From the NCBI GenBank assembly GCA_900315105.1, contig OMXX01000102.1, positions 1 to 13,136 on the forward strand: DNA of 13,136 nucleotides, written 5' to 3'. This stretch comes from an uncultured Prevotellaceae bacterium. Lineage in GTDB: Bacteria; Bacteroidota; Bacteroidia; Bacteroidales; Bacteroidaceae. This document shows, piece after piece, positions 1-8,200 of the stretch (within the stretch, counting starts at the first letter, position 1; each line of letters begins with the position of its first letter). The translations under genes and the position numbers were made by a program. The notes beneath the pieces are model-generated. The model searched no databases and was not told the DNA's origin. It saw only the letters and a list, made by a program, of their open reading frames with translations.

Positions 1-273
1 GCCAGTGGCAAGAAATATTGCCACGAATATGCCTACAGGCTCAAAGAAAGTCTCCCAACTCTCACCTAATCCGAAAAACTCGTAACACGAGATACCTATA
101 GACAGGAATCCGGCAATGAGCAGGATGATGATCAGTGGGTCAGTAAACTTTTCCAAGAACTGTTTCCATAACGGATCTTTCTCAGGTGGCGTAAGGATGT
201 TCACGCCATACTTTGCGCGGCTTTCCAACACTTGTGCGTCGGTCAAGCCTGTGTAGTGATGATTTATCTTCAT
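1..273 (-). CDS. Calcium-translocating P-type ATPase (PMCA type), N-terminal fragment
   Basis: Only the first 91 residues are inside the window; the frame stays open through base 1. The start is the ATG at 273-271. The translation begins MKINHHYTGLTDAQVLESRA and continues with KYGVNILTPPEKDPLWKQFL. This is the cation-ATPase N-terminal segment that precedes the first membrane helices. A hydrophobic stretch (DPLIIILLIAGFLSIGIS, about residues 44-61) fits TM1, and a second (PVGIFVAIFLATG) starts at the cut edge. The pattern closely matches Bacteroidales PMCA-type Ca2+ ATPases, which export Ca2+ from the cytosol using ATP. The catalytic DKTGT loop lies outside the window, so activity cannot be judged. 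It follows the 87-aa gene on the same strand after 69 nt, without a visible terminator, so co-transcription with the operon is possible but unproven. Confidence 0.9.
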   Translation of the reverse strand, partial: MKINHHYTGLTDAQVLESRAKYGVNILTPPEKDPLWKQFLEKFTDPLIIILLIAGFLSIGISCYEFFGLGESWETFFEPVGIFVAIFLATG

Positions 274-342
274 GTTTTTATTATTTATTTTACGTTGCAA
301 GAGTGCTAGGGGCATCATAAAGGATCAAAACGATAGGTATGT

Positions 343-606
343 CTACTGGGTCCGGTGGCAATGAGTGAAAGATGTCTCAAAAGCATAAAATTGCGTGCCT
401 CTTAAATCTTTTTTGAAATTAAATCCTTCAAGTAAAATCCAATAAACACCCTCCCAAAAGAAAGGACTTTTTTTGAAAGGAACTATCTTTCCTGAGCTTT
501 CAAAAAATTTTTTTGCGCAAGTTAATTCTTGTAAGATCTCATTACACTTGTCACCATGTTCTTCATATAGAGATTTTAAAGAATTTATTATATCTTTTCG
601 CTCCAT
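343..606 (-). CDS. Hypothetical protein, 87 aa, last gene of the operon
   Basis: I do not recognise a family. The protein is 87 residues with no signal peptide or membrane helix. The N-terminal half is charged and probably helical (MERKDIINSLKSLYEEHGDK). The second half is rich in aromatics (PFFWEGVYWILLEGFNF, about residues 48-64), suggesting a small globular or protein-binding domain. The ATG at 606-604 lies 8 nt after the stop of the 191-aa lipoprotein gene, so it is probably translated from the same transcript. The coding assignment rests on position, strand and spacing; the sequence is more A/T-rich than the large upstream genes. It could be an accessory or immunity-like small protein, but nothing in the sequence shows that. 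Confidence 0.6.
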   Translation of the reverse strand: MERKDIINSLKSLYEEHGDKCNEILQELTCAKKFFESSGKIVPFKKSPFFWEGVYWILLEGFNFKKDLRGTQFYAFETSFTHCHRTQ

Positions 607-614
607 GTTATAAT

Positions 615-1190
615 TTAGTTTTTAAGGAACTCTTGCTCCATTATTGGCTGAGTTTCAAAATTATTTTCGGCATTACCTCTGACCACATTAATTTTTAGAT
701 CAAAGTTTACGAAATCGGTAGAGTTCTTACGACCGAAGTTGTAGGTTTCAATGCTACGCTCGTAGAATGCTTCGCTTGAAAATTTGCCTATTGTAATGGA
801 ATCTGTTTGGTAACTCATCCAATCGTTTCCGTAGGCTAATTTTAGATAGTATTGTCCTTGTGGAATCTCATTGATTGTGATTGTCTGCTCTTCTGGAATA
901 TACACATATCGGATGCAATGGTTTGTAACTGCATCCATTATTTTAATGGCGACACTATAGCCTTTTCCCACAGTTATGTCAAAGTAATTATCTTGTAGCC
1001 CACGAACAGGAGTAACCCCATAGCTTTTGTCAAATTCACCTCCGTTTGGCGTATCGAATTGCCATCCCTCTGACTCCAGTTCTTTTTGTGCAGAGGAGAT
1101 GTCTTGTGTATTGTTGTCATTTCGCTTTGGGGCGCTGTGACAAGCAGAAAGGCAAAATAGAGTCGTTAACGTAATGATGACATTGTTCAT
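615..1190 (-). CDS. Putative lipoprotein, 191 aa, probable beta-sandwich
   Basis: The N-terminus MNNVIITLTTLFCLSAC is a short lipoprotein signal with lipobox LSAC, the lipidated residue being Cys17. It is followed by a polar linker (residues 18-45) of the sort that precedes an exported domain. From about residue 68 to 170 there are alternating hydrophobic strands (DITVGKGYSVAIKIMD, TITINEIPQGQYYLKLAYG, DSITIGKF). This suggests a beta-sandwich, possibly carboxypeptidase-regulatory-like or PEGA-like, though I cannot assign it. It probably acts in the periplasm or at the outer membrane. Its ATG overlaps the stop of the upstream 56-aa ORF as ATGA (1190-1187), the classic arrangement for translational coupling. 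The 87-aa gene follows 8 nt downstream. It is the second lipoprotein of the operon, so the system reaches beyond the inner membrane. Confidence 0.82.
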   Translation of the reverse strand: MNNVIITLTTLFCLSACHSAPKRNDNNTQDISSAQKELESEGWQFDTPNGGEFDKSYGVTPVRGLQDNYFDITVGKGYSVAIKIMDAVTNHCIRYVYIPEEQTITINEIPQGQYYLKLAYGNDWMSYQTDSITIGKFSSEAFYERSIETYNFGRKNSTDFVNFDLKINVVRGNAENNFETQPIMEQEFLKN

Positions 1191-1357
1191 ATTGATAATC
1201 TCAAAAGTTTAGAAAGGGCTACCATGACAAAGACTACAGCTGCAATCTTACAGAGGATGACATAAGCTTTCTTGTCACCCCTCTTTTTCACGTGTCCTGT
1301 TATAAACAAAGGGGCAACAAACCACAGTAAAACTGCTATTAATAAATAAAGCAACAT
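1187..1357 (-). CDS. Small membrane protein, 56 aa, two predicted helices
   Basis: This short ORF is easy to miss at 57 codons including the stop. It runs from ATG at 1357-1355 to TGA at 1189-1187. The N-terminal helix is MLLYLLIAVLLWFVAPLFIT (residues 1-20). A basic loop HVKKRGDKK (22-30) follows, then a second helix (about 32-48, VILCKIAAVVFVMVALS) and a short basic tail. The positive loop between the helices predicts a hairpin with both ends outside and the loop in the cytosol. The TGA overlaps the ATG of the 191-aa lipoprotein gene by the four bases ATGA, strong evidence that it is real and coupled. The start is in an A-rich context just after a 10-bp hairpin. It has no enzymatic motif; a structural or regulatory role in the membrane complex is inference. 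Confidence 0.75.
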   Translation of the reverse strand: MLLYLLIAVLLWFVAPLFITGHVKKRGDKKAYVILCKIAAVVFVMVALSKLLRLSI

Positions 1358-1373
1358 TTTTTTGTTTTTTATA

Positions 1374-1400
1374 GGGCAGACGGTATTTCTCCGTCTGTCC
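1374..1400 (-). repeat. 10-bp intergenic hairpin inside the operon
   Basis: An inverted repeat with arms 1374-1383 and 1391-1400 (GGGCAGACGG / CCGTCTGTCC, one G-U type pair) has a 7-base loop. It sits in the 62-nt gap between the CW_7-like anchor gene and the 56-aa ORF, the longest gap in the operon. Neither strand has a U-run directly after it; on the minus strand it is followed by an A-rich tract before the ATG. It is therefore not a textbook intrinsic terminator. An mRNA-stability or processing element that changes the ratio of upstream to downstream products is possible. Confidence 0.6.
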
Positions 1401-1419
1401 TAATTTGGACAAGAAGCGA

Positions 1420-2124
1420 TTAGTTTACAAGACCTTGTCTGTACATTTCGTTAACTCGGTCCTGAATCTCATGGTAACGACTTCCAAGTTTATTCTTCCG
1501 TACGTTTCCATTTCCATATAGGCCCCTTATAACCTCGTTTGCCGTTTCTTCAACAGTTCCTAAAGGCACGTTCGTTTCCAATTTTGGTTTAGAATCACCA
1601 CTTACATCTGAAGAAAGTTTATTGGGTTCTTGCTGTTTCTGAGGTGCTATAGCTGATTCCCGCGTTTCTGCATTCCCATAACCCTTTGGAGATGTCGCTG
1701 ATTCTGCTTCTGTGCTAATTTTTCCTCCACTCCCTACAGATGCCTCGGCCTTTGAAGAATCAGCCGTAGCAATAGAATCGGAAGATTGGGATTTAGTACT
1801 ATCTGCATTTTCAACTTTCGTACTATCACCCAAATTGCCATCACCTTGTTCAGAGCTGCCACTATGAGAATGCCATAGATAACCAATTATAGCAAGAGCT
1901 ACAATAATGATTAACCACAGAATCCATTTTCTTCCTTTGGGGTGTTCTGGCGTAGGTGTCGGATTGCCTTCGTTGCCTCCATCATTTCCACTTGTAGGTA
2001 GTTCCTCTTCGGCATGCTTTTCCTTGATGGTGACTTTCTTCTTCAGATGAACCTTTTCGGCTGCGTCTTCCTCAGACGCAGCCGATTTGGTTTTAAGTGT
2101 AACTTTCCTCTTAAGTTCAACCAT
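1420..2124 (-). CDS. Bitopic membrane anchor with basic N-terminal tags and CW_7-like C-terminus
   Basis: The 234-residue protein has four clear zones. Residues 1-36 hold two copies of a basic tag, VELKRKVTLK (2-11) and VHLKKKVTIK (25-34), the same tag found at the start of the TerD-like protein. Residues 37-65 are acidic then Gly/Pro-rich. Residues 67-84 are one strong membrane helix (WILWLIIIVALAIIGYLW) preceded by KGRK, which predicts a cytosolic N-terminus. Residues 85-190 are a Ser/Asp/Glu/Lys low-complexity spacer. The last 40 residues (EVIRGLYGNGNVRKNKLG, then YHEIQDRVNEMY) match the pattern of CW_7 (Cpl-7) cell-wall-binding repeats: EVI-x-G-x-[WY]-GNG-x-x-R-[KR]-x-[KR]-L, then Y-x-x-[VI]-Q-x-x-VN. 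The likely role is to tie the cytosolic apparatus to peptidoglycan. It starts one base after the TerD-like gene's stop. Confidence 0.85.
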   Translation of the reverse strand: MVELKRKVTLKTKSAASEEDAAEKVHLKKKVTIKEKHAEEELPTSGNDGGNEGNPTPTPEHPKGRKWILWLIIIVALAIIGYLWHSHSGSSEQGDGNLGDSTKVENADSTKSQSSDSIATADSSKAEASVGSGGKISTEAESATSPKGYGNAETRESAIAPQKQQEPNKLSSDVSGDSKPKLETNVPLGTVEETANEVIRGLYGNGNVRKNKLGSRYHEIQDRVNEMYRQGLVN

Positions 2125-2125
2125 G

Positions 2126-2704
2126 TTAGTTGCAGATTAAAGCAAATCCAGGTATCTCATCGAATGAAGTTGAGAGATCCATCACACGGCTCTCATTCTT
2201 AAGAGCATACTCTCCATTGTTGTTCTTTATGGAGCAAACGCAGTAGATAGGTCCTTCGTCAGTAGAGTCAGCAAGCACTTCAAGGTAGTCGCCGGAGTCA
2301 CTTTGCAACTCGACACGTCCGCCTTCCTGCGCGTAGGTCACGTCCTTCTCCTCAATAGCAGCGGTGTAATTGACGATACAGATATAAGCTTGCTCAATCT
2401 CGTCAAGGCGAGCAATATTTATCTGCTCTGTCTCTTCGTCACCAGGAGCAGGATCTTTCTTATCTCCCATGTGGAGCATGTAAGGGAACTTGTCAAGTGC
2501 GCCAAGGTCGCTTCTCTTGCCACGATACTCGTTGGAGAACACGCCGCCAACATTGCCGTCCTTCTTCTTGAAGAAGAGACAGAGATCCAGGTCAGTGCTT
2601 GAACTCCAGAACAGCTTTACCTTCAACTTGCCAGTGAAAGTAAAAGCACACTCCTCCTGCTTTTTGCGGAGGGTGATTTTCTTTTTAAGTTTTACTTCTG
2701 CCAT
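2126..2704 (-). CDS. TerD-like domain protein
   Basis: The protein has 192 residues, about the usual length for the TerD family. After a basic tag (VKLKKKITLRKK, residues 4-15) comes a beta-rich domain. LFWSSSTDLDLCLFF (31-45) corresponds to the TerD strand with conserved DLDL, and HMGDKKDPAPGDEETEQINI (78-97) to the acidic GDN...GDDE-x-I loop that binds Ca2+ in studied TerD proteins. LDEIEQAYICIVNYTA (100-115) matches the following core strand. The C-terminal third (LEVLADSTDE, CVCSIKNNNGEYALKN) fits the remaining strands. TerD proteins are cytosolic and linked to tellurite and stress phenotypes, phage inhibition and membrane-associated complexes. No TerZABCE genes are present, so a tellurite-resistance label would mislead. 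The tag shared with the downstream anchor suggests that both bind one partner. The start is 30 nt after the TPR protein gene. Confidence 0.8.
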   Translation of the reverse strand: MAEVKLKKKITLRKKQEECAFTFTGKLKVKLFWSSSTDLDLCLFFKKKDGNVGGVFSNEYRGKRSDLGALDKFPYMLHMGDKKDPAPGDEETEQINIARLDEIEQAYICIVNYTAAIEEKDVTYAQEGGRVELQSDSGDYLEVLADSTDEGPIYCVCSIKNNNGEYALKNESRVMDLSTSFDEIPGFALICN

Positions 2705-2734
2705 AATTTTAAAATTTAAAATTGGACTTATTTG

Positions 2735-5272
2735 TTAAAAATTGAAATCATCTACACTGCTTCCATAAGTATTTATTCTGCGTTTCTCGGCAGGAGAGTC
2801 CATGTCAAAGAAGTCATCGCCAGTTTTTTTAGTTGGTCTTACCGTCTTTGTTTGTGGTTTAGCAGATGCTGCCTTTCTATTAGGAGAGCTTTTGCGTTTT
2901 TTGGGGGGGTCATCAAAGAAGAAATCGTCATCACTCTTTTTTATAGAAGGCTTATCCGTAAAGCCTTTTATTTTTACTGGTCTATCGTTATCTTCACATT
3001 TATCTATTCTATCTTGGTGGCATCTACGCTCATTTTCAGATTCTTCTTTGAAAATTTTTGCAAATAGAGCCTTTATCTCTTTAGAGTGTTCGGGATACTC
3101 ATCCTGCAAGGCACTTAGAAGCATTCTCGCCTCGCTCCATGCCCTATCTTGCATTCTGGCTTTTGCTTGGTCAATGGTCTTGGCATATTTCTCTTCGGCT
3201 CTTTTCGCTTCAAGTTTTTGCTCTGCACGTTTGACACTGGCTCTCAATGTGTCGTCATTGCGTATCTCCAATGCTTTTTTACCAAGAGAGACGACATCTT
3301 TCCAACGTTCCTCAAACAAAGCAGAATTAATATCACGGTTGAGCCTTTCCCACTCTTCTTTCTTCTTTGCAGACTCAGCCTTATCCTTTTTGATACTTTC
3401 TATCCGTTCAGTCCATTTCCTTTGATTGGAAGAGTCTTTGTCTATTAACTTATTGCATAGATCGATTGCCTTGTCGTAATCTTTGATACGGAAAGAATCA
3501 ATATACTGCTCTATTAATGAACTAATCTCACGTTCATGTGAAGTTCTTTCATTCTCGATTTTTGTTATTCGCTTCTTAACCTCTTCATTATTAGTATCGA
3601 AAGACTGAACCTTGCGCAGTTCTTCTATAGCCTCCGAATATGACTTTTGTGCAAGGAACATATCGGCACGGGTCAGATACTTCTCTATCTGTACCTTTGT
3701 TTCGATCTGCTTTCTTGCTTCTTCATGAATTCTTTGACCCTCCTTTGATTCGGGCATTAGGTTTAACGCAGCTTCACTTTGCGACAGGGCATCTTGCCAC
3801 TTCTTGTTTTCCAAGCTCTTCGATGCTCTTTGGATGATACTTTTATATTGGTCTTCTTTTACTTTTTGCTCAGAAAGCAAACGCAAGGCTTCAGCTTTCT
3901 TCTTTGTAGCTTCGTCGTCGTTCGGTCGATGTTGTAATGCTATGTCTGCCCAGTCTGACATTTGGGCATAGTCTTTCCTACGCTCAAAGTCAAGGACATT
4001 GGCCATTGCGTCTTGGTACTTGCTCTCTGCCTCCTTTGCCTTTCGGTTCTTTTCATCTGCCTTAGCCCTTTCTTCCTCAGCCTTCTTTTTGCGTTCTTCT
4101 TCCTCTCTTGCAATTTTTTGTCTTACAAGCTCCGTTTCGCCATTAGACTGACTTTGCTGGGTCTCTGTCGAGAATTGGCTACAGTCTATGACAGAATACA
4201 CTCCTACAATATTTGGCAGGTCTTTGTCTTTAAAGAAAACATACCTGTCAGAATCCAACGTGTAGCATTCCTCTATACTTTTGATGAATTGGCTGTTTGT
4301 AAATGTGTTCCCCAAGAATACAACTCCCTTTATCTGCTCGTTGGAGATATTGGAGTACTTTACATAGTCCGAAATAGTTCTTACAATGTCATTTACTATT
4401 GCCTTAGTTCTACCGTCTATACGAGCTTTCAAAACGGTAACGTCGTACTTGTTCTCGTATTTGGACAATGACACATTTGGAATGCTTATAGGGCGTCCTG
4501 ACCTTGCATTCTCCAATTTTATAATCCATTGGTCCACATATTGAGCAAGGTACAAATATTCTCTTTCGAAGTCCTGTGGAGTAACAAGGAAATGGTTTGT
4601 CTTGTTAATAGCGGATACGACTTCTTCCAGTAATGCGCGCCCACGTAAATCAGCGCCCATCCCGTCAAGTTTATCTTCCTTGCCCATTCTTAACAACAAA
4701 TTATTCTTGTGTTCGTATAGAGAGTATGAAAGGTTCTCGTTACATGCGTTAAGCAAAAGATAGACACCTTCTTCTGTAAACATCTCTTTTCTAAAGGCAT
4801 ATTCCAACGCCAAATGCCCGATTCGGGCAACTGACTCTTTTATAACAAAACCTTTTGGAGCAAGTACATCTCTATCGAATATTAGTCTGGATGCATCACT
4901 TATATCTGACGAGTAGGAAATGTATGTATCAACCTTTTCCTGCAACCCGCACCCAACTGACTCGCGCAGTTCATCCAAAATACCAGAAGCTTGAAAAATC
5001 TTATACATATCTTGCTTACGGTTGTATCGCATGAAAGTGGCTCGTTCATCAGTTATGAGATTAAATATATCTCCATAATAGTGAAGAGTATTGCTCAGGA
5101 ATTTTTGCTTATTGTCCTTGCCATACACTACAGTATCGTTGTCACCGCCATCATAGAAGTAAAGCCAAAAGCGGCTCTCCCTGTTCGAAGGCTTGACAAG
5201 CGTTGGTACACCATTGTTGCAAACTGCGGCAATGATGTACCATTTGTCTATGTATAACGTTAGGCTCTTCAT
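2735..5272 (-). CDS. Degenerate Hsp70-like protein with coiled coil, TPR-like repeats and DDFF tail
   Basis: This 845-residue protein appears to be a scaffold. Residues 1-365 resemble an Hsp70/actin fold in outline. LTLYIDKWYIIAAVCNNGVP (4-23) sits where phosphate-1 should be, VYLLLNACNENLSYSLYEHK (170-189) where phosphate-2 should be, and IKGVVFLGNTFTNSQFIKSI (314-333) matches the IxxVVLVGGSTRIP strand. The catalytic glycines and acids are missing, so it is probably a pseudo-ATPase. Residues about 380-420 are a Lys/Glu-rich coiled coil. About six TPR-like units of roughly 45-55 residues follow (about 419-463, 475-520, 528-575, 582-627, 640-685, 695-740). The tail (750-845) is disordered, basic and Pro/Ser-rich, with three acidic-aromatic motifs: DDDFFFDDPP (781-790), GDDFFDMDSP (818-827) and the terminal VDDFNF. 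It starts 3 nt after the ATPase gene's stop, implying paired production. Confidence 0.85.
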   Translation of the reverse strand: MKSLTLYIDKWYIIAAVCNNGVPTLVKPSNRESRFWLYFYDGGDNDTVVYGKDNKQKFLSNTLHYYGDIFNLITDERATFMRYNRKQDMYKIFQASGILDELRESVGCGLQEKVDTYISYSSDISDASRLIFDRDVLAPKGFVIKESVARIGHLALEYAFRKEMFTEEGVYLLLNACNENLSYSLYEHKNNLLLRMGKEDKLDGMGADLRGRALLEEVVSAINKTNHFLVTPQDFEREYLYLAQYVDQWIIKLENARSGRPISIPNVSLSKYENKYDVTVLKARIDGRTKAIVNDIVRTISDYVKYSNISNEQIKGVVFLGNTFTNSQFIKSIEECYTLDSDRYVFFKDKDLPNIVGVYSVIDCSQFSTETQQSQSNGETELVRQKIAREEEERKKKAEEERAKADEKNRKAKEAESKYQDAMANVLDFERRKDYAQMSDWADIALQHRPNDDEATKKKAEALRLLSEQKVKEDQYKSIIQRASKSLENKKWQDALSQSEAALNLMPESKEGQRIHEEARKQIETKVQIEKYLTRADMFLAQKSYSEAIEELRKVQSFDTNNEEVKKRITKIENERTSHEREISSLIEQYIDSFRIKDYDKAIDLCNKLIDKDSSNQRKWTERIESIKKDKAESAKKKEEWERLNRDINSALFEERWKDVVSLGKKALEIRNDDTLRASVKRAEQKLEAKRAEEKYAKTIDQAKARMQDRAWSEARMLLSALQDEYPEHSKEIKALFAKIFKEESENERRCHQDRIDKCEDNDRPVKIKGFTDKPSIKKSDDDFFFDDPPKKRKSSPNRKAASAKPQTKTVRPTKKTGDDFFDMDSPAEKRRINTYGSSVDDFNF

Positions 5273-5275
5273 TTT

Positions 5276-8200
5276 TTATTGGTTAAATACTCTTTTAATC
5301 AGTATGTCTAAGAAACATGCACCTTCAGCAATAATGATAGGCTGGTGGTAATGAAAACCGTCACCTTGAGTTTTTCGCGCCTTCCTGTATTCATCATCGT
5401 TGTTACAGATGTAGCTGGTTATTCTGTTTGGCAAATCGTTTAAATCTTCGCGCAAAGAATCAGCTTGTGGATAAAGTCGCGTCTTATGACTTACAAAGTC
5501 AATGAATATGTTCATAAACTCTTCGAAGTTGGTAACTTCCGAGAAGTCAAAATTGTTCATCTCGTTAGCAAAGTAATCACCTGACAGTTCGTCCTCTGTA
5601 TGAAGGTCTTTAGGAGTGCCATCCGACATTATGTATTTTACACCAGTCTCACCGCAAATATCAGAATCAGAATTCTGCTGTTTCTTCAACAGCTCCTTTG
5701 GGTCAACTAACCCTTTGGCAACTTCTGCCTTGTTGTCCACTTCTATTTCGTCGCGGTATTTCACCTCGAGATACCTGTCTGCAACAAGGCTTATACCTGC
5801 ATTTAGACAACCTGCGTAATACTCATTGGTAGCCCTTCGCCCAGCCGAGCTTCTCAGCCAGTGGAACAACCTCCCACCCTTGCCAAAAGAAAGAACATCT
5901 ATTCTTCTAATATGATCGAGATGTTCGGTCTTTATGGCCTTTCCAATCAACATGCCAGAATAGAACAACAATAGTCCTGTAACATATGCAGGTATGGTAA
6001 ACACAAACTTTGCATTGGTATCTATTGATGAATAAAACTCCTCATAGTCATCAGAAGTCTTCAGTTGGTCGAAGATGCTGTTCAGATAATAGGGTGCCTT
6101 TGACGGTTCAGCCAAAATATCCTTAATGTTGGCAACAAAGACATTTGTCCTTCTTCCTTCATGAAAACTCACAAGAGCCTGCCGGAATGTCTCTGACTTG
6201 ATTATTGCGCCAAAAAATACTCCTGCCGCCATTCGGACAGAGCTTTCCCTATACAAAGAGGACTTGTTTCCATTATTCGGGTCTTTTGCCAATAGAAGAA
6301 TGTCGCTGGTACTTCCACCAACATCAATACCAAGAAACATATTATCCTTGTTCAAACCAAAATCTTGTGATAGGGCATAACTGCATACGGCCTCAGCTTC
6401 AGTAGTTAACACTCCGTTGTCACTGGATAGTATAGGCTTGCGTCCGATTGCAATTGGGGTTAGTTTGCACAACTCCTCGAATATTTTTTCAAGCTCAGTC
6501 CTGTCTGCTTCCATCATGGAACCAGGATAACTCCATGACAGTTCTTCTGGTCTTATCTTGTTTGTGTAAAGAAAAGCACACACCTCCAGCCAAATGGATT
6601 TAAGGAAAGCACGTTTCTTCTGTAACCCCTTCTCATTGTAAAGCCATTTCATATTATAATGGAGTATACCTGCTTGAGTTTTAATCTCATATTGATCCAT
6701 TGCCTTGACATCCACGTTAGGCCGATTAACGGGTACGCCTCCAGCTATCTCTTCAGACTCATTGTAACAATTATATCTTGAATCATGTTCGTGAAGCCAC
6801 GATTTGATTTGACCGTTGTCCGACGGATAATTGGAGAAGAATAGCAACTCGTCGTTTAATGCTGTAGCACGTATGTCGTTGTTTTCCTTACCAACGAGTA
6901 CAGTTCTATAATTGTCAAAACGTACAGGCTGTGCGCCTTTGTCGTTTTCATTGTAGTAAACACAGGTATTATTGCTTCCGAAGTCTATTCCGACAACAGC
7001 AGTTCCTTTAATGTCAAGGTTTGTCCTGTCTTCAATTACTTGTGGCCTGAATATCAAGTAGCCTGCATGAACATCCTTGCCGGTATCCTTTACAGAAACA
7101 GAAAGACCTGCAAGAGGTTTGTCCGCACCTATAATATTGTATTTTGGCAATTCTTCTCCTTGCCCGGCAGGATACGTCACAAGTTTCTTTACATCCACTT
7201 TCTTTTCTTCGTCAGGTCCAGGTTGATAATCTGCAGTAAGGAAATGTCCATTGACATTTTTTATGTACTCTCCCTGACATTTGAACATAGGCTGAAATTG
7301 CCATTGAGAATCAGCTGTATATTCTGAATACAGGTAATATCTGTTCCACTTTTCAGAAACGAAATTAGGCCACATGATAACCTTTCCTAATCCTTCAAGC
7401 CAACTTATTTCGTATTCTCTTGTGTTGAGTGTCACTTTCTGACCGTCTATCTCTACTACGAGGGTAACTGCAAGTTGACCAGCATCAGTTATCGTTCCTG
7501 TTAATAACGTGTTATTGTCTCCCTGGGAATAGCCAAGAAGTCCTGACATGCCGTTTTTGAATATGTCAATGCCACGTTCTGATAAGGGAAGTGAGAAATA
7601 GCTGACACTCCCATCCCGCAAGTCTCTTACTTTTAAATAATACACAGGGCCATCAGACAGCTTCGGACGAGCATTGGCATTCTCAATGAAGCCGACAACA
7701 TACTTGTCATCGCTTAACAGACTTTGAATATCGCCTATCTGCTGATAGTCTTCGCCATTAGTATATGTGAAAGTGAAATCCGGCTTAAGATAAACGGGAA
7801 CATCACTATCAAACAGCAGAGAGAACGGACTCTCAAGATTTCCGTATTTTGCTATTGGCCCTTTGTCACGTAGGCTTCCTCCACCTTTTGTAAACATATC
7901 AGTTTCCCATTTACGGCTCATTTGCTTGAATCCGCCGATATCGACTTTCGGCTTGTCGTTACGTTGGGAATTAATTTTCTTTTCAAAGTCTTCAAGGTTT
8001 CTATTCATATTCTTTACGAACAGGTATACCTTCTGTAGCTGTTCGGGAGTCATGAACCTTGTAGGGTCTTCGAATTTGCCATTACGATACCAGTTAATGT
8101 CGCTGGCATCATCATCCAACTTAGTATAGCTTACGCCTGTAAAGACTCCAGTCAAAGGAGATGTTCCTCCAACCAAGTGACCACGATAATATATAAGTTG

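Noticed and set aside
2126..2704. Naming the TerD-like gene as tellurite resistance terD
   Set aside because: Only the fold-level motifs match, no other ter genes (terZABCEF) are present, and the context is a cytoskeletal/envelope operon.
2732..5257. Long plus-strand ORFs opposite the scaffold gene
   Set aside because: They are antisense shadows rich in Phe/Ser/Leu/Cys, produced by Lys/Glu-rich codons on the other strand. The minus-strand ORF has coherent domains and tight operon spacing.
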